This document shows positions 1-8,291 of a stretch of DNA of 20,099 bases, one piece after another. The notes under the pieces are model-generated. The model worked only from the letters and a program-made list of their open reading frames with translations, searched no databases and was not told the origin of the DNA. Positions within the stretch are counted from its first letter, which is position 1, and the number at the start of each line of letters is the position of its first letter. The stretch is from Larix sibirica (taxonomy: Eukaryota > Streptophyta > Pinopsida > Pinales > Pinaceae): NCBI GenBank assembly GCA_004151065.3, contig NWUY0300007195.1, positions 8,002 through 28,100 of the forward strand, read 5' to 3'. A program made the translations under genes and the position numbers.

Positions 1-2
1 AG

Positions 3-313
3 TTGCCTCCATCTTCATGCATAAATCCAATCTTCCATGTTTCTTGTTTAAAAATGTAATTAGTGACAAGATCCTCGTCCATACTAGTTTACCAAAGATT
101 GATGAATAAGGGAAAAGCATACTAGAACATGAAGTAATCCTTGAAACACAAATCAAGAAAAAACTAGTAATCATTAAATACCTCATCAAGTGCAAGAACC
201 TTCCAATAGAAGAGGTGGCATGGGAAGATGACTTCTTCTTGTATAAACATCCAGAACTCATTAAGTGTTGAGGGCAATTCTTGTTTGAAGGGGAGGGACA
301 AGTTAAGCCTTAG
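3..313 (+). pseudogene. Ty3/gypsy polyprotein 3' end with chromodomain, broken
   Basis: Reading from base 3 gives LPPSSCINPIFHVSCLK, typical of the region after the integrase core in plant Ty3/gypsy chromoviruses. The frame slips by one base near 51-56, then resumes with VISDKI. It carries a stop at 107-109. A chromodomain-like stretch follows, with KYLIKCKNLPIEEVAWED and then KHPELIKC. A TGA at 269-271 sits where a tryptophan is usual, and the frame ends at TAG 311-313 after GEGQVKP. The intact protein would help insert element DNA and target chromatin. With a frameshift, two internal stops and no upstream pol in view, this is a dead remnant. Family placement is from motif recognition; the clade is not resolved. 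Confidence 0.87.
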
Positions 314-590
314 ATATTGAATTATTACAATTTTATTGTTATATTAGTGTTGTCCTTATTTGTCGACTAAACCTTTTAATTGTAATTGTACACTTTGTTT
401 CCTTTATATACCAAGGTGACCTAGTTTTAGAGATCATGTCATCTTGTCTTATGCATTGGATATATTGTAAAATGAGCTTGTCCCCATCAAAGATGTTTAT
501 TATTAATGGACTCATATCATTCTCAAGGCGTGGAGGTCTTTCTACTTTTATGGTATTTGGGGAATTTGGTTCATAATAGTATATCCGTTG
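314..590 (+). repeat. Possible 3' LTR remnant after the gypsy end
   Basis: This AT-rich stretch directly follows the end of the gypsy reading frame. In intact plant elements of this type a purine tract and the 3' LTR come next. A purine-rich run (AAGGGGAGGGA, 288-298) overlaps the last codons, and a TATA-like TTTATATA lies at 403-410. I could not fix clear TG...CA ends, and no second LTR is present to compare, so this rests mainly on position. Copy 2 equivalent: 9679-9955. Confidence 0.35.
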
Positions 591-1262
591 TATGCACCTC
601 GCATGGGTTCCAAAATGGGATTAAAGATACCCCCATCCCCTGCTTTCCCATCGGAACAAACCTCATTGAGATATGAACCCAAATGGGAAAGGAAAAAGTC
701 TTCTTGCTTTCATCTCACAACACATGCTCATGTGCAAAAAAAAATGATTGAAACAAGGTCATGTTTGGTCAAATATTGTGACATCATCCAAGGCAAGGTT
801 GGGTCCCATGGCTATAAATTTTGGGGGTTCGCCCCTTATGTGCACCTCGCGTGTGTTCTTGGATGGGCTTTGAGACTCCCTCACTTTTCCAGTGAAACAA
901 ACCTCAAAGATATTTGAACCCAAATGGGCAAGGGAAAAGTCCTCTTACTTTCTCGCTACACCACATGCTCATGTACTTTAAAATTGAAACACATGGAGGT
1001 GGGATTTGATCCACTAAAAATGTTTGGATATGTGTCTAGTTTAGTCAATTGTGTTGGGAAATCATCCAAGTCAATGTTCTTTCGCTTAGTTATAAATCAA
1101 AGGTTTATACCCCATATGTGCACCTTGCATGTGTTCCCAGAAAAGAGTGAAGACCCCCCTTGTTTTCCTATCGAAACAAACCTCCATGAGATTTGAACCT
1201 AGATAGCCAAGGGAAAAGTCCTCTTGCTTTCCTACCACACCACATGCCCATGTGCAAGGGGC
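591..1262 (+). repeat. Three diverged tandem units of about 250-280 bp
   Basis: Related units start at GCACCTCGC near 594, GCACCTCGC near 842 and GCACCTTGC near 1120, so the spacings are 248 and 278. Each shares, in order, a GAAACAAACCTC-like segment, a TTGAACC-like segment, GGAAAAGTC followed by TCTTGCTTTC or a close variant, and a palindromic CACATGCTCATGTG motif (721-734, with variants at 962-975 and 1241-1254). The third unit is shorter and ends near 1262. Small open frames at 588-917 and 924-1196 are by-products of this repetition and match no protein I know. Copy 2 equivalent: 9956-10627. Confidence 0.75.
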
Positions 1263-1299
1263 ATTAATATATTAGTGTACAAGTAGTATAAACTACTTT

Positions 1300-3906
1300 G
1301 TATTATAGAAAAAGGGTACTTGGTCCCATAGTAACTCTACAATAGGCTCTTTTTAACTCAATCTTATCCCTCAAAAACTATAATAACATTATCCAAGATA
1401 TATCACCTTTGAATGGAAACAATGTTTTCAAGCAAAATTATCACAAGGAGGATATGCTTAAGCCATAGAGCTAGGTCTCTAGCTAAGGTCTTAAATGATG
1501 TATTAAACAAGGTAATGGGTCACCACTTCATAATAACCTTTGGATCCCTTGCTTTGGGGATAAATCTAATAAGCCCTTTGTTATTCCCACACCCAAAGAT
1601 CATTTCCATGGGGCCTCGTTATATACACAGAGTAAATCGAGCCCAACAAAAACCCAAGTAGCTTTGCAAAACTCACAAGGGAGCACAACAAGCCTCATGG
1701 CTTTATCATCAACCATTTAATGAAGTGTTGTGGCTAGCGCATCCAATGATAGGGATAGGTCAAAATCTCATCCTTTCTCTTCCAATAGCTTGCATGGCAC
1801 AACATCCAATCATTTCTAGGTAGCTTCCTGCGTGTCTAGCAGAAGGGCCCAACATTGAAAGACCAGGGGATAATGCTCCACAAATTCATGTTTAATCTAT
1901 TCTTGTTTGGTCATCTAATCTAGGTTTTTTTAGCATAGATATGGATTCCTCAACCACCTTAGTGGCTATGACTTTGAAAAATATTTAGTGGGTCTATCTC
2001 CTACCTTAATCCAATGCAACCAAGCATGCAAATAAGCAATTCTCACGTGATGGGCATCCTCCACCCATAATAAACGAGAGTTTTGTTGCCCTCAAGGGGG
2101 CCATACAGGCTTTCCATGATCCCCTCCACCTCATTACACATAACATAATTGTTGTCCCAACCAATTTTGGAACTTTATTGCTCATACCATTCTAAAATGA
2201 CATGGTTCTGGTAATGGCGTCCTCCCACCAAGGAACACAACAATAATCATGATGTGGTCAAGGGACAAGATTCCACACTATGTGACGACATGTCAAAAGC
2301 TTGGCCCATTGAGATGTGAAACATTCAAAATGTAGCAAGTCTGTGCCATCTGCACCCTTTTACCCACCTAGGAAAGAGAAAACCAATTGGGGTAATGGTC
2401 ATACAAAGTAGGGGTTCCCTCTAAATGTATAGGACGACTGATGGCTAAATAAAAGAAGGAAGTATGCCCAAAAAGGAGCACCCTATCTAGCCTCTAGTAG
2501 ATCCACTCAAGGCCTTTTTGAAAATTAGTCCAAGGGAACCATACCTCTAAAGAGTCTTTTCTATGATTGTGATTAGGGTTAAAAGTCATGGTGGGATTTC
2601 AAAGCTAGCCATGCTTCCTTTTCCCCTGTTAGAAGTTGCAAATGAAGCACCCCTTCTTTAACCTATTGATATTCCCCCATGTTGAAATCACCACAGATGA
2701 ACCATGGGGCATCAAGGAAGTCATTGAGCATCTAATGCCTATTTTGGAAGCATATATATTGGCCAAGATATAAGGTCGGGTGTCCAAGTCAAGAAGAATC
2801 CAAACAAGCCTTTGAGTGGGGTTTATACCCCACCCCACAACAATAATATCCACTTGAGAAGAGATAAATCAAGTGACCCCCATTTTTCCTTCTAAGTGTT
2901 TGAATAAAAAAACCTTAGCCATGAACCAAATCATTGATGGGGCATTGCAAACCCACAATTTTGACTTCTTGCAGACAAAGGATATATGTCCTAATCAACT
3001 AAGTCAACAATTGGTATATGGCATGCTCTCTGCAAGGGTAATCCAGGCCCCAGACATTCCCAAATGTTGCTTTTACCAATAACCAACAACTTCTTACATC
3101 TCTACCTCAATATCCTCGAGGTTGGAGAGTATCGAAGGTTTTATGCATACAAATACCACTCGAGTATTAGTTGACTAAGGCATATTAATTTGGTCGCTTT
3201 GCATAGGCCTCAGTGTCATCTATCCCCATTTTTGGCAATTGCAATGGACATGGTGGTGTAGAGCGACCTCACCCTCTACCACCCCCTATGTGTTGAGTAC
3301 CAAAGGGCACCTTGGAGACTATTAGAGCTCACTACTAACTAGGGCTAGTGGCAAACTTGATGACCATCATCTTAGTGGTTGTGGCATTATGAGGTTGGTT
3401 CTTGGCCAAATTGGCAATCTTCCCCTTTCGTATGACTTCAATCCATCAGCCTTCACTAGTTTTTGGAGCCTATTGAGCTTGGGTGGTGGGGGAGGCTAGG
3501 TTGGGGAGGTTGTTTATGTTCTAGATTGGAACATGAGTGAGCAATCTCATATTCAATGGTATAGGCTTCGGCATCAAAAATAGTTATTGGGAAAATTTAT
3601 ATAGTGAGCCAGTTGGCAATGCACATGGCTACCAACATGAATATACAAAAACTCAACGAGGTCTTTGTATATGGTAATCCACACATAGACATGATGCTGA
3701 GGTCAAGAGATAAAGAAGCTTTTGGGTTCTTCATAGATAACCTACTCCAAAGGTACTGCAATATGTCAAATGGTAAGCTAAAATTGCATGGGTGGGTCAA
3801 GAAACTCAACCCATGCCGAGTAGGCTAATTGTGATTCCTTGTCAGTGAAAAGGTCAAGGGACCAATGGTTTAAGACCACAAAGGTTTTCTTGCAAACCCA
3901 CGGGCC
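1300..3906 (-). pseudogene. L1-clade LINE relic (ORF1 to reverse transcriptase), 3' truncated
   Basis: Read on the minus strand, many short frames give LINE domains in order. At 3906-3808 is GPWVCKKTFVVLNHWSLDLF, like the DUF4283 domain of plant LINE ORF1. At about 3590-3540 is a degenerate zinc-knuckle-like segment. An APE-type endonuclease follows: NVWGLDYPCREHAIYQLL (about 3060-3007), LCLQEVKI (about 2980-2957), ANIYAS (near 2760), WFICGDFNMGEYQ (2706-2668), RLDRVLLF (near 2480) and YDHYPNWFSL in the SDH position (near 2400-2375). Then come WIKVGDRPTKYFSKS (near 2010-1970) and reverse-transcriptase N-terminal blocks, CEFCKATWVFVGLDLLC (near 1670) and PITLFNTSFKTLARDLALWL (near 1510-1455). 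The region holding the YADD-type catalytic motif and the 3' tail is missing. Numerous stops and frameshifts make it inactive. Boundaries are approximate. Confidence 0.87.
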
Positions 3907-4071
3907 ACACCCTAACATCTCTTGGAGATGAGCACAATTGTTGAACTAAAAAAAGAAAAAAACAATTTGTTGAATTCCACATATGAATGCTTTGCTATCC
4001 AAAGGGCTCCCATTTGAATTTAATTTTATTTATCTTACTCCAACATTTATTGTCTTCTATCTTTGATTATT
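3907..4071. other. AT-rich spacer, nothing recognised
   Basis: This short stretch between the LINE 5' side and the AT-rich repeat contains an A-rich run (near 3949-3963) and no convincing frame. It may include the unrecognised 5' end of the LINE relic. Copy 2 equivalent: 13272-13436. Confidence 0.4.
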
Positions 4072-4166
4072 TAAAATTAATTTAAATATTGGAAGTGGGC
4101 AATTTTAATAAATTTAATATGTAATTCTTTTTTTAAATTAATAAAAAATCAAACTTGTATCTAATC

Positions 4167-4179
4167 CATGTTTTAGTCA
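4167..4179 (+). repeat. Left target-site duplication of the SINE insertion
   Basis: CATGTTTTAGTCA at this site matches CATGCTTTTGTCA at 4600-4612 in 11 of 13 positions. The two flank the SINE pair, as expected for a target-site duplication made by LINE-dependent insertion and since diverged. Confidence 0.55.
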
Positions 4180-4390
4180 CAGCCCCATGGGGTAGCTCGG
4201 TTGGGTGGAGATTACGTGGCTAAGCCATCATTAGGTCGAGGTCGAGGGTTCAATTCTCTAGGTCCTCTAGGGTCAGGCTACCAAAACTAGTGCCGACAGG
4301 GTGAGGCCCCTTCAAGTGGGCCCCTTGGAATTATTCCCATGGACGTAGTGTGTTCCGACCAGTTTCGGGGCAGCGAACCACATTAAAAAT
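4180..4390 (+). mobile_element. tRNA-derived SINE, upstream member of the pair
   Basis: The 5' part resembles a tRNA gene with internal RNA polymerase III promoter boxes: an A box at TAGCTCGGTTGG (4193-4204) and a B box-like GGTTCAATTCT (4247-4257). A tRNA-unrelated body follows, with GTGAGGCCCCTTC and GGGCCCCTTGGAATTATT, shared with the second copy. The end is A-rich (ATTAAAAATAAA, near 4382-4393). There is no cloverleaf or 3' acceptor consistent with a functional tRNA. Plant SINEs of the Au type have a broadly similar plan, but I did not confirm the family. Copy 2 equivalent: 13545-13755. Confidence 0.75.
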
Positions 4391-4393
4391 AAA

Positions 4394-4599
4394 CATGAGG
4401 GGTAGCTCAATTGGTTGGAGCTTCTGAGTCCAAGACCGAAGTAGTCAAGGTCGAAGGTTCAAATCTCTGGGTCCTTCGGGATTAGGCTACCAAACCTAGA
4501 GTCGACAAGGTGAGGCCCCTTCGGGTGGGCCCCTGAGAATTATTATCATAGATGTAGCGAGCCCTCCATCTTCTAGGGCTATGAAACACGTGAAAAAAA
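4394..4599 (+). mobile_element. tRNA-derived SINE, downstream member of the pair
   Basis: Direct tandem relative of the preceding element, about 210 bp downstream. It has a well-formed A box TAGCTCAATTGG (4403-4414) and a B box GGTTCAAATCT (4456-4466). It shares the body GGATTAGGCTACCAAAC, GTGAGGCCCCTTCGGGTGGG and CCCTGAGAATTATTAT, and ends in an A-rich tail (GTGAAAAAAAC). Its boxes are closer to consensus than those of the upstream member. Only one target-site duplication surrounds both, which suggests a dimer or one SINE inserting at the tail of another. Copy 2 equivalent: 13759-13964. Confidence 0.77.
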
Positions 4600-4612
4600 C
4601 ATGCTTTTGTCA
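4600..4612 (+). repeat. Right target-site duplication of the SINE insertion
   Basis: CATGCTTTTGTCA pairs with 4167-4179 across the SINE pair. It is continuous with the TTTCTCTC segment that completes the interrupted AT-rich unit. Confidence 0.55.
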
Positions 4613-4630
4613 TTTCTCTCAGAAAGAAGA

Positions 4631-5240
4631 AAAAAATTATCACATGGTATCTTAGTTTGTTTTAACATTTCAAAGTTGTTTATAATGGCAAATCATCTTC
4701 TTCAACAAATTGTTTCTGCATCCAAGTTTTATGTTTGTGAAATTGTGATTGCTCTACTCTTGGTTAGGTCTATGCATTGTTGTATTTGTCTTGTTTTGCA
4801 AGGACCTACAAATTCATTTCACCAAAGTATTCTTTATTTTGCTTCATGTTGTCATAGTTTCCTTCAACATTCATAAGGTGTTAAACTTGCAATCATCTTC
4901 TACAAACCACATCTGCATATGGGTTTTTTTACTATGAAATTGTGGTTGATCTACCTAACCCATTGATGCATTTAACCAGTTTTGGAAAGGTCTTCAAAAA
5001 TTTTTCTTTGTGGTAGGTTTGGTCAATGTTCCATTTGTTGTTTCTTCATGATGGATTGTTTTTCTTCCTATAATTCCATATGCTTAAGACATGAGTTTTC
5101 ATAGTGTTGCTTGATTTGGAATTTAGTTCATCAATTAGTATTTAATTTGTTTGAACAAATATTGTTGTTGGAAATCTTTCACCAACTTTAATTGTATTTT
5201 CTTACTATAATAGTGATTGTCTTCAACCTTTGTTGTTTAA
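4631..5240. other. AT-rich, T-biased stretch without a recognised gene
   Basis: The plus strand is rich in T and poor in long frames. Small open frames at 4601-4876 and 4749-4937 encode low-complexity hydrophobic peptides expected from T-rich sequence, with no domain recognised. No RNA gene or element terminus was found. It may be a decayed non-coding part of an unknown element. Copy 2 equivalent: 13996-14605. Confidence 0.4.
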
Positions 5241-5490
5241 TAAATTAATTTCACTAAAATATTGCTTGGGGACAATTTTAATCAATCAAATATGCAATTG
5301 TTTTTCAAAATTAGTTTCAAAAAATGAACTTGTTTTTACTACATACTTTTGTCATTTCTCTCATAAATTAATTTGACTAAAATATTGCTTGGGGCAATTT
5401 TAATAAATTTAATATGCAATTTTTTTTCAAAACTAACAAAAAAAATACTTGTTTTAACTCCATGCTTTTTCCATTTCTCTCACAAAGCAA
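5241..5490. repeat. Two tandem AT-rich units, period about 123 bp
   Basis: Units begin at TAAATTAATT (5241 and 5364). They share ACTAAAATATTGCTTGGGG, then CAATTTTAAT, AATATGCAATT, TTTTTCAAAA, ACTTGTTTT and CATTTCTCTCA. A diverged third relative lies at 4072-4630, split by the SINE pair. The period is too short for a retroelement LTR pair; it resembles a small AT-rich satellite or an internal repeat of an unknown element. Copy 2 equivalent: 14606-14855. Confidence 0.75.
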
Positions 5491-6030
5491 AATAGCTTTC
5501 ACAACATTGAGCAATATTTTATTTTGGTCATGTCTTCAATCTCCTTCATGGGCATTGATTCTAAACCATCACAATCTATAATCACAAGCTTAGGACCTCT
5601 CTGAGATCTAATAGCATGTTGCACAAATATATTAAAGAAAAAGAGAAATTGTGTACACAATTTGAAATTATTATTTTATTTAGGAAAACAAATGTATGTA
5701 TATTGTTTTGGACATCATTGCCCAACTCGGAGCATGTCCCATCCCTACTTATCTTATTTGATTTATTTACTAGTTTAAAGTTCACATTAACTTTAAAACT
5801 AGTCTAACACTAAATCTATGTACAAATTTCAGTAAACATTGGTCATTATGCTACCAATGAGGTGATGAGCTTTAGGGATGTTTAGAAGGCACCCCTAATT
5901 TCCATGGGCATGGAGGCAAAGGAAAAAAAAAAAAACAAATTATAAGGAATTATTTAATTAAATGTGTAGAAGCTTATTTAATGAAAATATTAAATGCAAA
6001 AGTGAATGTTAAAATAATCCCTTTGTCAGC
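5491..6030. other. Unassigned AT-rich stretch with an A13 tract
   Basis: No coding region or known element was recognised. A run of 13 A lies at 5923-5935 and is the same length in copy 2 (15288-15300). One copy difference lies at 5640. The small opposing frames at 5582-5807 look like chance. Confidence 0.4.
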
Positions 6031-6100
6031 TAAGCTTTGGTTGCGTGGTTGGGATGTCCATTTATCTCCCTCTCTGTCTAGGTTCGAGTCATGCTCATTG
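6031..6100 (+). repeat. tRNA-like internal promoter module, possible SINE fragment
   Basis: A weak A box-like segment (TTGCGTGGTTGGG, 6041-6053) is followed about 40 bp later by a good B box-like GGTTCGAGTCA (6081-6091). The arrangement is typical of the head of a tRNA-derived SINE. It does not match the 4180-4599 family beyond the boxes, and I saw no A-rich tail or target-site duplication. Copy 2 equivalent: 15396-15465. Confidence 0.35.
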
Positions 6101-6356
6101 GCTTCTTGACATGTAACGGTTGTATTCTGGTCCGACCTTGATTCCCTTGGGAATAGCAAGTGGGCATGAGTTTCTCTTAATGAAAAATCCCTTTTAAAAA
6201 GTAGCTGAACTCCCAGGCAAGGAATTGTCCTTAGACAAGGGGCATCTACACATCCTGGGAATGGTTTTGAGGGACACCTAGGCATTCCCTGTTTTCCAAG
6301 GAAACATCTCAAAAATGTGAAAACATCCCCGAGAAAGTGGGGGTGTGACCTACATA

Positions 6357-6375
6357 CTTGTCTCGTTGAGACAAG
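6357..6375. repeat. Perfect short inverted repeat (8-bp arms)
   Basis: CTTGTCTC and GAGACAAG flank a 3-base GTT loop. A second related inverted pair, TGTCTC and GAGACA around a C-rich loop, lies just downstream near 6394-6414. There is no T tract after it and no gene upstream, so a terminator role is unlikely. Copy 2 equivalent: 15722-15740. Confidence 0.6.
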
Positions 6376-6429
6376 GAAACGCCAAGGACATGTCTCCCCC
6401 CCCTAGAGACACATCTCAAGTGTGACAAT

Positions 6430-7240
6430 AGTTGGATGCAAAAATATTGGAAAGCCTAGGCAAGGGGGTGCAATACCTTCAATGTATAAAATTGGGCTCT
6501 AATTTCAAAATTGACATAAGTTTGGAGGGAGAAAGATGGAAACCAAAAATAGGTCAACTATGGAGACACAAGTCTTGCTCAAATATGTATCGAGGTGGAG
6601 CAAGAAGAGAAGACATATATCTTCACTGCAAAATGAGGAAAAGCAAGACTTGGTCAACCAAAAACAATCACATTAACTGAAGATTAAGTTTATACATATC
6701 AAACCCAACATATCCTTTACATTAGCAATGAGGATCTCCAAATAAAGAAAAGCTACTTCATAGACTTCTACACATCTTAGATAATTCCCATGATATAAGA
6801 CACTACTAGAATTCCTTGATCAGAGTTACAAATCTACTTAGACACAGCCAAAGATAAATTATAAACTAAATGATAAACATGATACATTGAACAAAGCATG
6901 CCCCTAGATGGCAGACAGTCACGTGAACGCAGGATGAACACAACTAATTGTCTTAGATTAAGGTGCTCATCAAGTGCCATGATTTTCACATTTATTTCGA
7001 AACACATAAATACATTTATTTCATTCTAGCAAATAATAACGAGGGCCCACATTATATTTATTCATTCATTCATATAATAATAATAATAATAATGTGTACA
7101 AAAAGTGATCAAAACACTAGTGCAAAATTTTGCATCGACTCCCATGTGTCTTTCATCAAGTCTCAATAGGATCATCAAGCTCCGTGACAAAAGAATAGAC
7201 GCAGCCCAATAATATAAACAGGTTGGCTCTTGTCAAGCTT
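6430..7240. other. Unassigned stretch, no gene recognised
   Basis: The plus frame at 6432-6680 is basic and hydrophilic with no recognisable domain. Another at 6963-7169 runs through the microsatellite, where the two copies differ in three residues, so it is not under evident constraint. No element ends were found. Copy 2 equivalent: 15795-16605. Confidence 0.4.
7060..7093 (+). repeat. ATTC and TAA microsatellites, copy 1
   Basis: A short ATTC run (about 7060-7072) abuts a TAA run at 7075-7093, about six units. Three of the 17 copy differences fall in or beside it (7069, 7090, 7093). Confidence 0.85.
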
Positions 7241-7377
7241 TCAAACCAGGAAAAATATTGAGTGCCTTCGGGTAAGCTGGATACACGGTAAATAAATTGA
7301 TAAGATTCCTAAGGGCAGGTTGCTGTACAAGCATGCTTTTGTTATATAAAGCGATGTAATTAGTAGTCCTACAAAGT

Positions 7378-7518
7378 TCAGTAGAAAACCCATGAGGTTG
7401 TTATAACAAACAATAGCAGTCCAAGAAGACCACACTGAACTTGCATATCAGTGTCTCCAAGCTCATCTAGAGAATGTTGCAGACGATGCCACAAGTGGAT
7501 AAACACATTCTGTTCAGC
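7378..7518 (-). CDS. Possible terminal exon, phase-compatible with 8091-8291
   Basis: On the minus strand CTCCTCTTGTCTTCAG, a good acceptor, precedes base 7518. The frame from AEQNVFIHLWHRLQHSLDEL runs 46 codons to a stop at 7378. It would join in phase 0 to the exon ending at 8091 across a 572-base intron. The last residues, CGLLGLLLFVITTSWVFY, are strongly hydrophobic and could form a C-terminal membrane segment, or could be intron read in frame past a missed donor. The product is unknown. Other frames between the two pieces contain stops, so a pseudogene is equally possible. Copy 2 equivalent: 16743-16883. Confidence 0.27.
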   Translation of the reverse strand, partial: AEQNVFIHLWHRLQHSLDELGDTDMQVQCGLLGLLLFVITTSWVFY

Positions 7519-8090
7519 CTGAAGACAAGAGGAGCATTGGTCAATCAAGTACGACAGCATAGAAACTGAATGTTATGCCTAAAATGCTAAAGAACTTTGA
7601 AGATATCCAAACTTGAAGTTATCTCCAGCAACTTCAAGAATGGGATAAATACTACCATATAAGTACTGCCCTCCAGATCTTTACACTTCAAAAAGAACAG
7701 CATATTAGAATAAGTAAGAAACTGTGAAGCCTCCAACGAGAAGACAGGGAGAGGAGGAGGAAGTATCCTTGATAACCAAGAAGGCAAGATCATTTGTGCT
7801 TATTGCAGGGTTATGGAACAAGCCTCCAATGATGAAGCAAAGCTGCCCAATCTAGTACAAGGCCTATGGATGAGCTTAATGAATGGAATTAGAGATATAA
7901 GAATCGAAAGAGACTTGGTGCTGAAAATTAAATTTGTTAAGCTGCCTCCAAGAACACCAACCTTGGAATACTATCGACAGTAGGCAGGGCCAAGCCCTAA
8001 ATTTTGATTATTATATAAAATAATAATTGAAGTTCATATTTTCTGAATTTACTCATTTAGAAAAAAATAATAGGATAATAATCAGCTCAC

Positions 8091-8291
8091 CTGCAAATAT
8101 TTGTTAAGTGTGTCATTGAAGCCGACCTCAGCAGGTGAAGTTCTGGAGATTTTAATCTGATTCTCATCAACTGAAGAACTATAAACCGAGGTGACAGCTG
8201 ACTTTTCAACATTTTTTCCGGTAAACCCGCTATATGCAGAGTCCGTATGAATTGTTTCCATCACCGACCCAAAGAAATTTGTAACTGGTAC
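8091..8291 (-). CDS. Candidate internal exon of an unrecognised gene, copy 1
   Basis: On the minus strand a pyrimidine-rich TTTCTTTCTGTAG acceptor precedes base 8291, and a CAG|GTGAGC donor follows base 8091. The enclosed 201 bases are open throughout and make exactly 67 codons, phase 0 to phase 0, from VPVTNFFGSVMET to DTLNKYLQ. The peptide is polar, Ser- and Thr-rich, with balanced composition, unlike the low-complexity frames nearby. I do not recognise the protein. No start codon context or promoter is visible, and flanking exons are uncertain, so it may be one exon of a gene extending beyond the repeat, or a gene fragment carried by an element. Confidence 0.45.

Larger units (their letters stand above)
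4072..4630. repeat. AT-rich repeat unit interrupted by a SINE pair
   Basis: Bases 4072-4170 (AAATTAATTT, then GGGCAATTTTAATAAATTTA, then AACTTGTATCTAATCCATG) match the first part of the tandem units at 5241-5490. The rest of the unit, CTTTTGTCATTTCTCTCA, resumes at 4604. The intervening block is therefore an insertion that split a third unit of the same family. The empty unit at 5364-5490 shows what the uninterrupted junction looks like. Copy 2 equivalent: 13437-13995. Confidence 0.7.

Noticed and set aside
545-580. TGGTAT-like primer-binding site near 553
   Set aside because: Only the first six bases resemble the initiator-tRNA site, and no LTR end can be defined beside it.
588-1196. Two plus-strand frames of 109 and 90 residues
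   Set aside because: Both come from the diverged tandem DNA units; the peptides have no domain and share segments only because the DNA repeats.
591-1262. CRISPR array
   Set aside because: Units are 250-280 bp, diverged, and lack short identical repeats with unique spacers; the context is a plant genome.
4193-4466. Functional tRNA genes
   Set aside because: A and B boxes are present, but no complete cloverleaf or acceptor stem follows. The tRNA-unrelated body and A-rich tails identify SINEs.
5974-6312. 112-residue minus-strand frame with several Cys
   Set aside because: It overlaps the tRNA-like module on the opposite strand, has no start context or domain, and its length is reachable by chance. 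The identical frame in copy 2 is only the duplication.
7813-7983. 56-residue clean plus-strand frame preceded by TTATTGCAG
   Set aside because: It begins with ATG and looks protein-like, but no homology is recognised, no donor follows, and it lies inside the intron proposed for the minus-strand exon pair.
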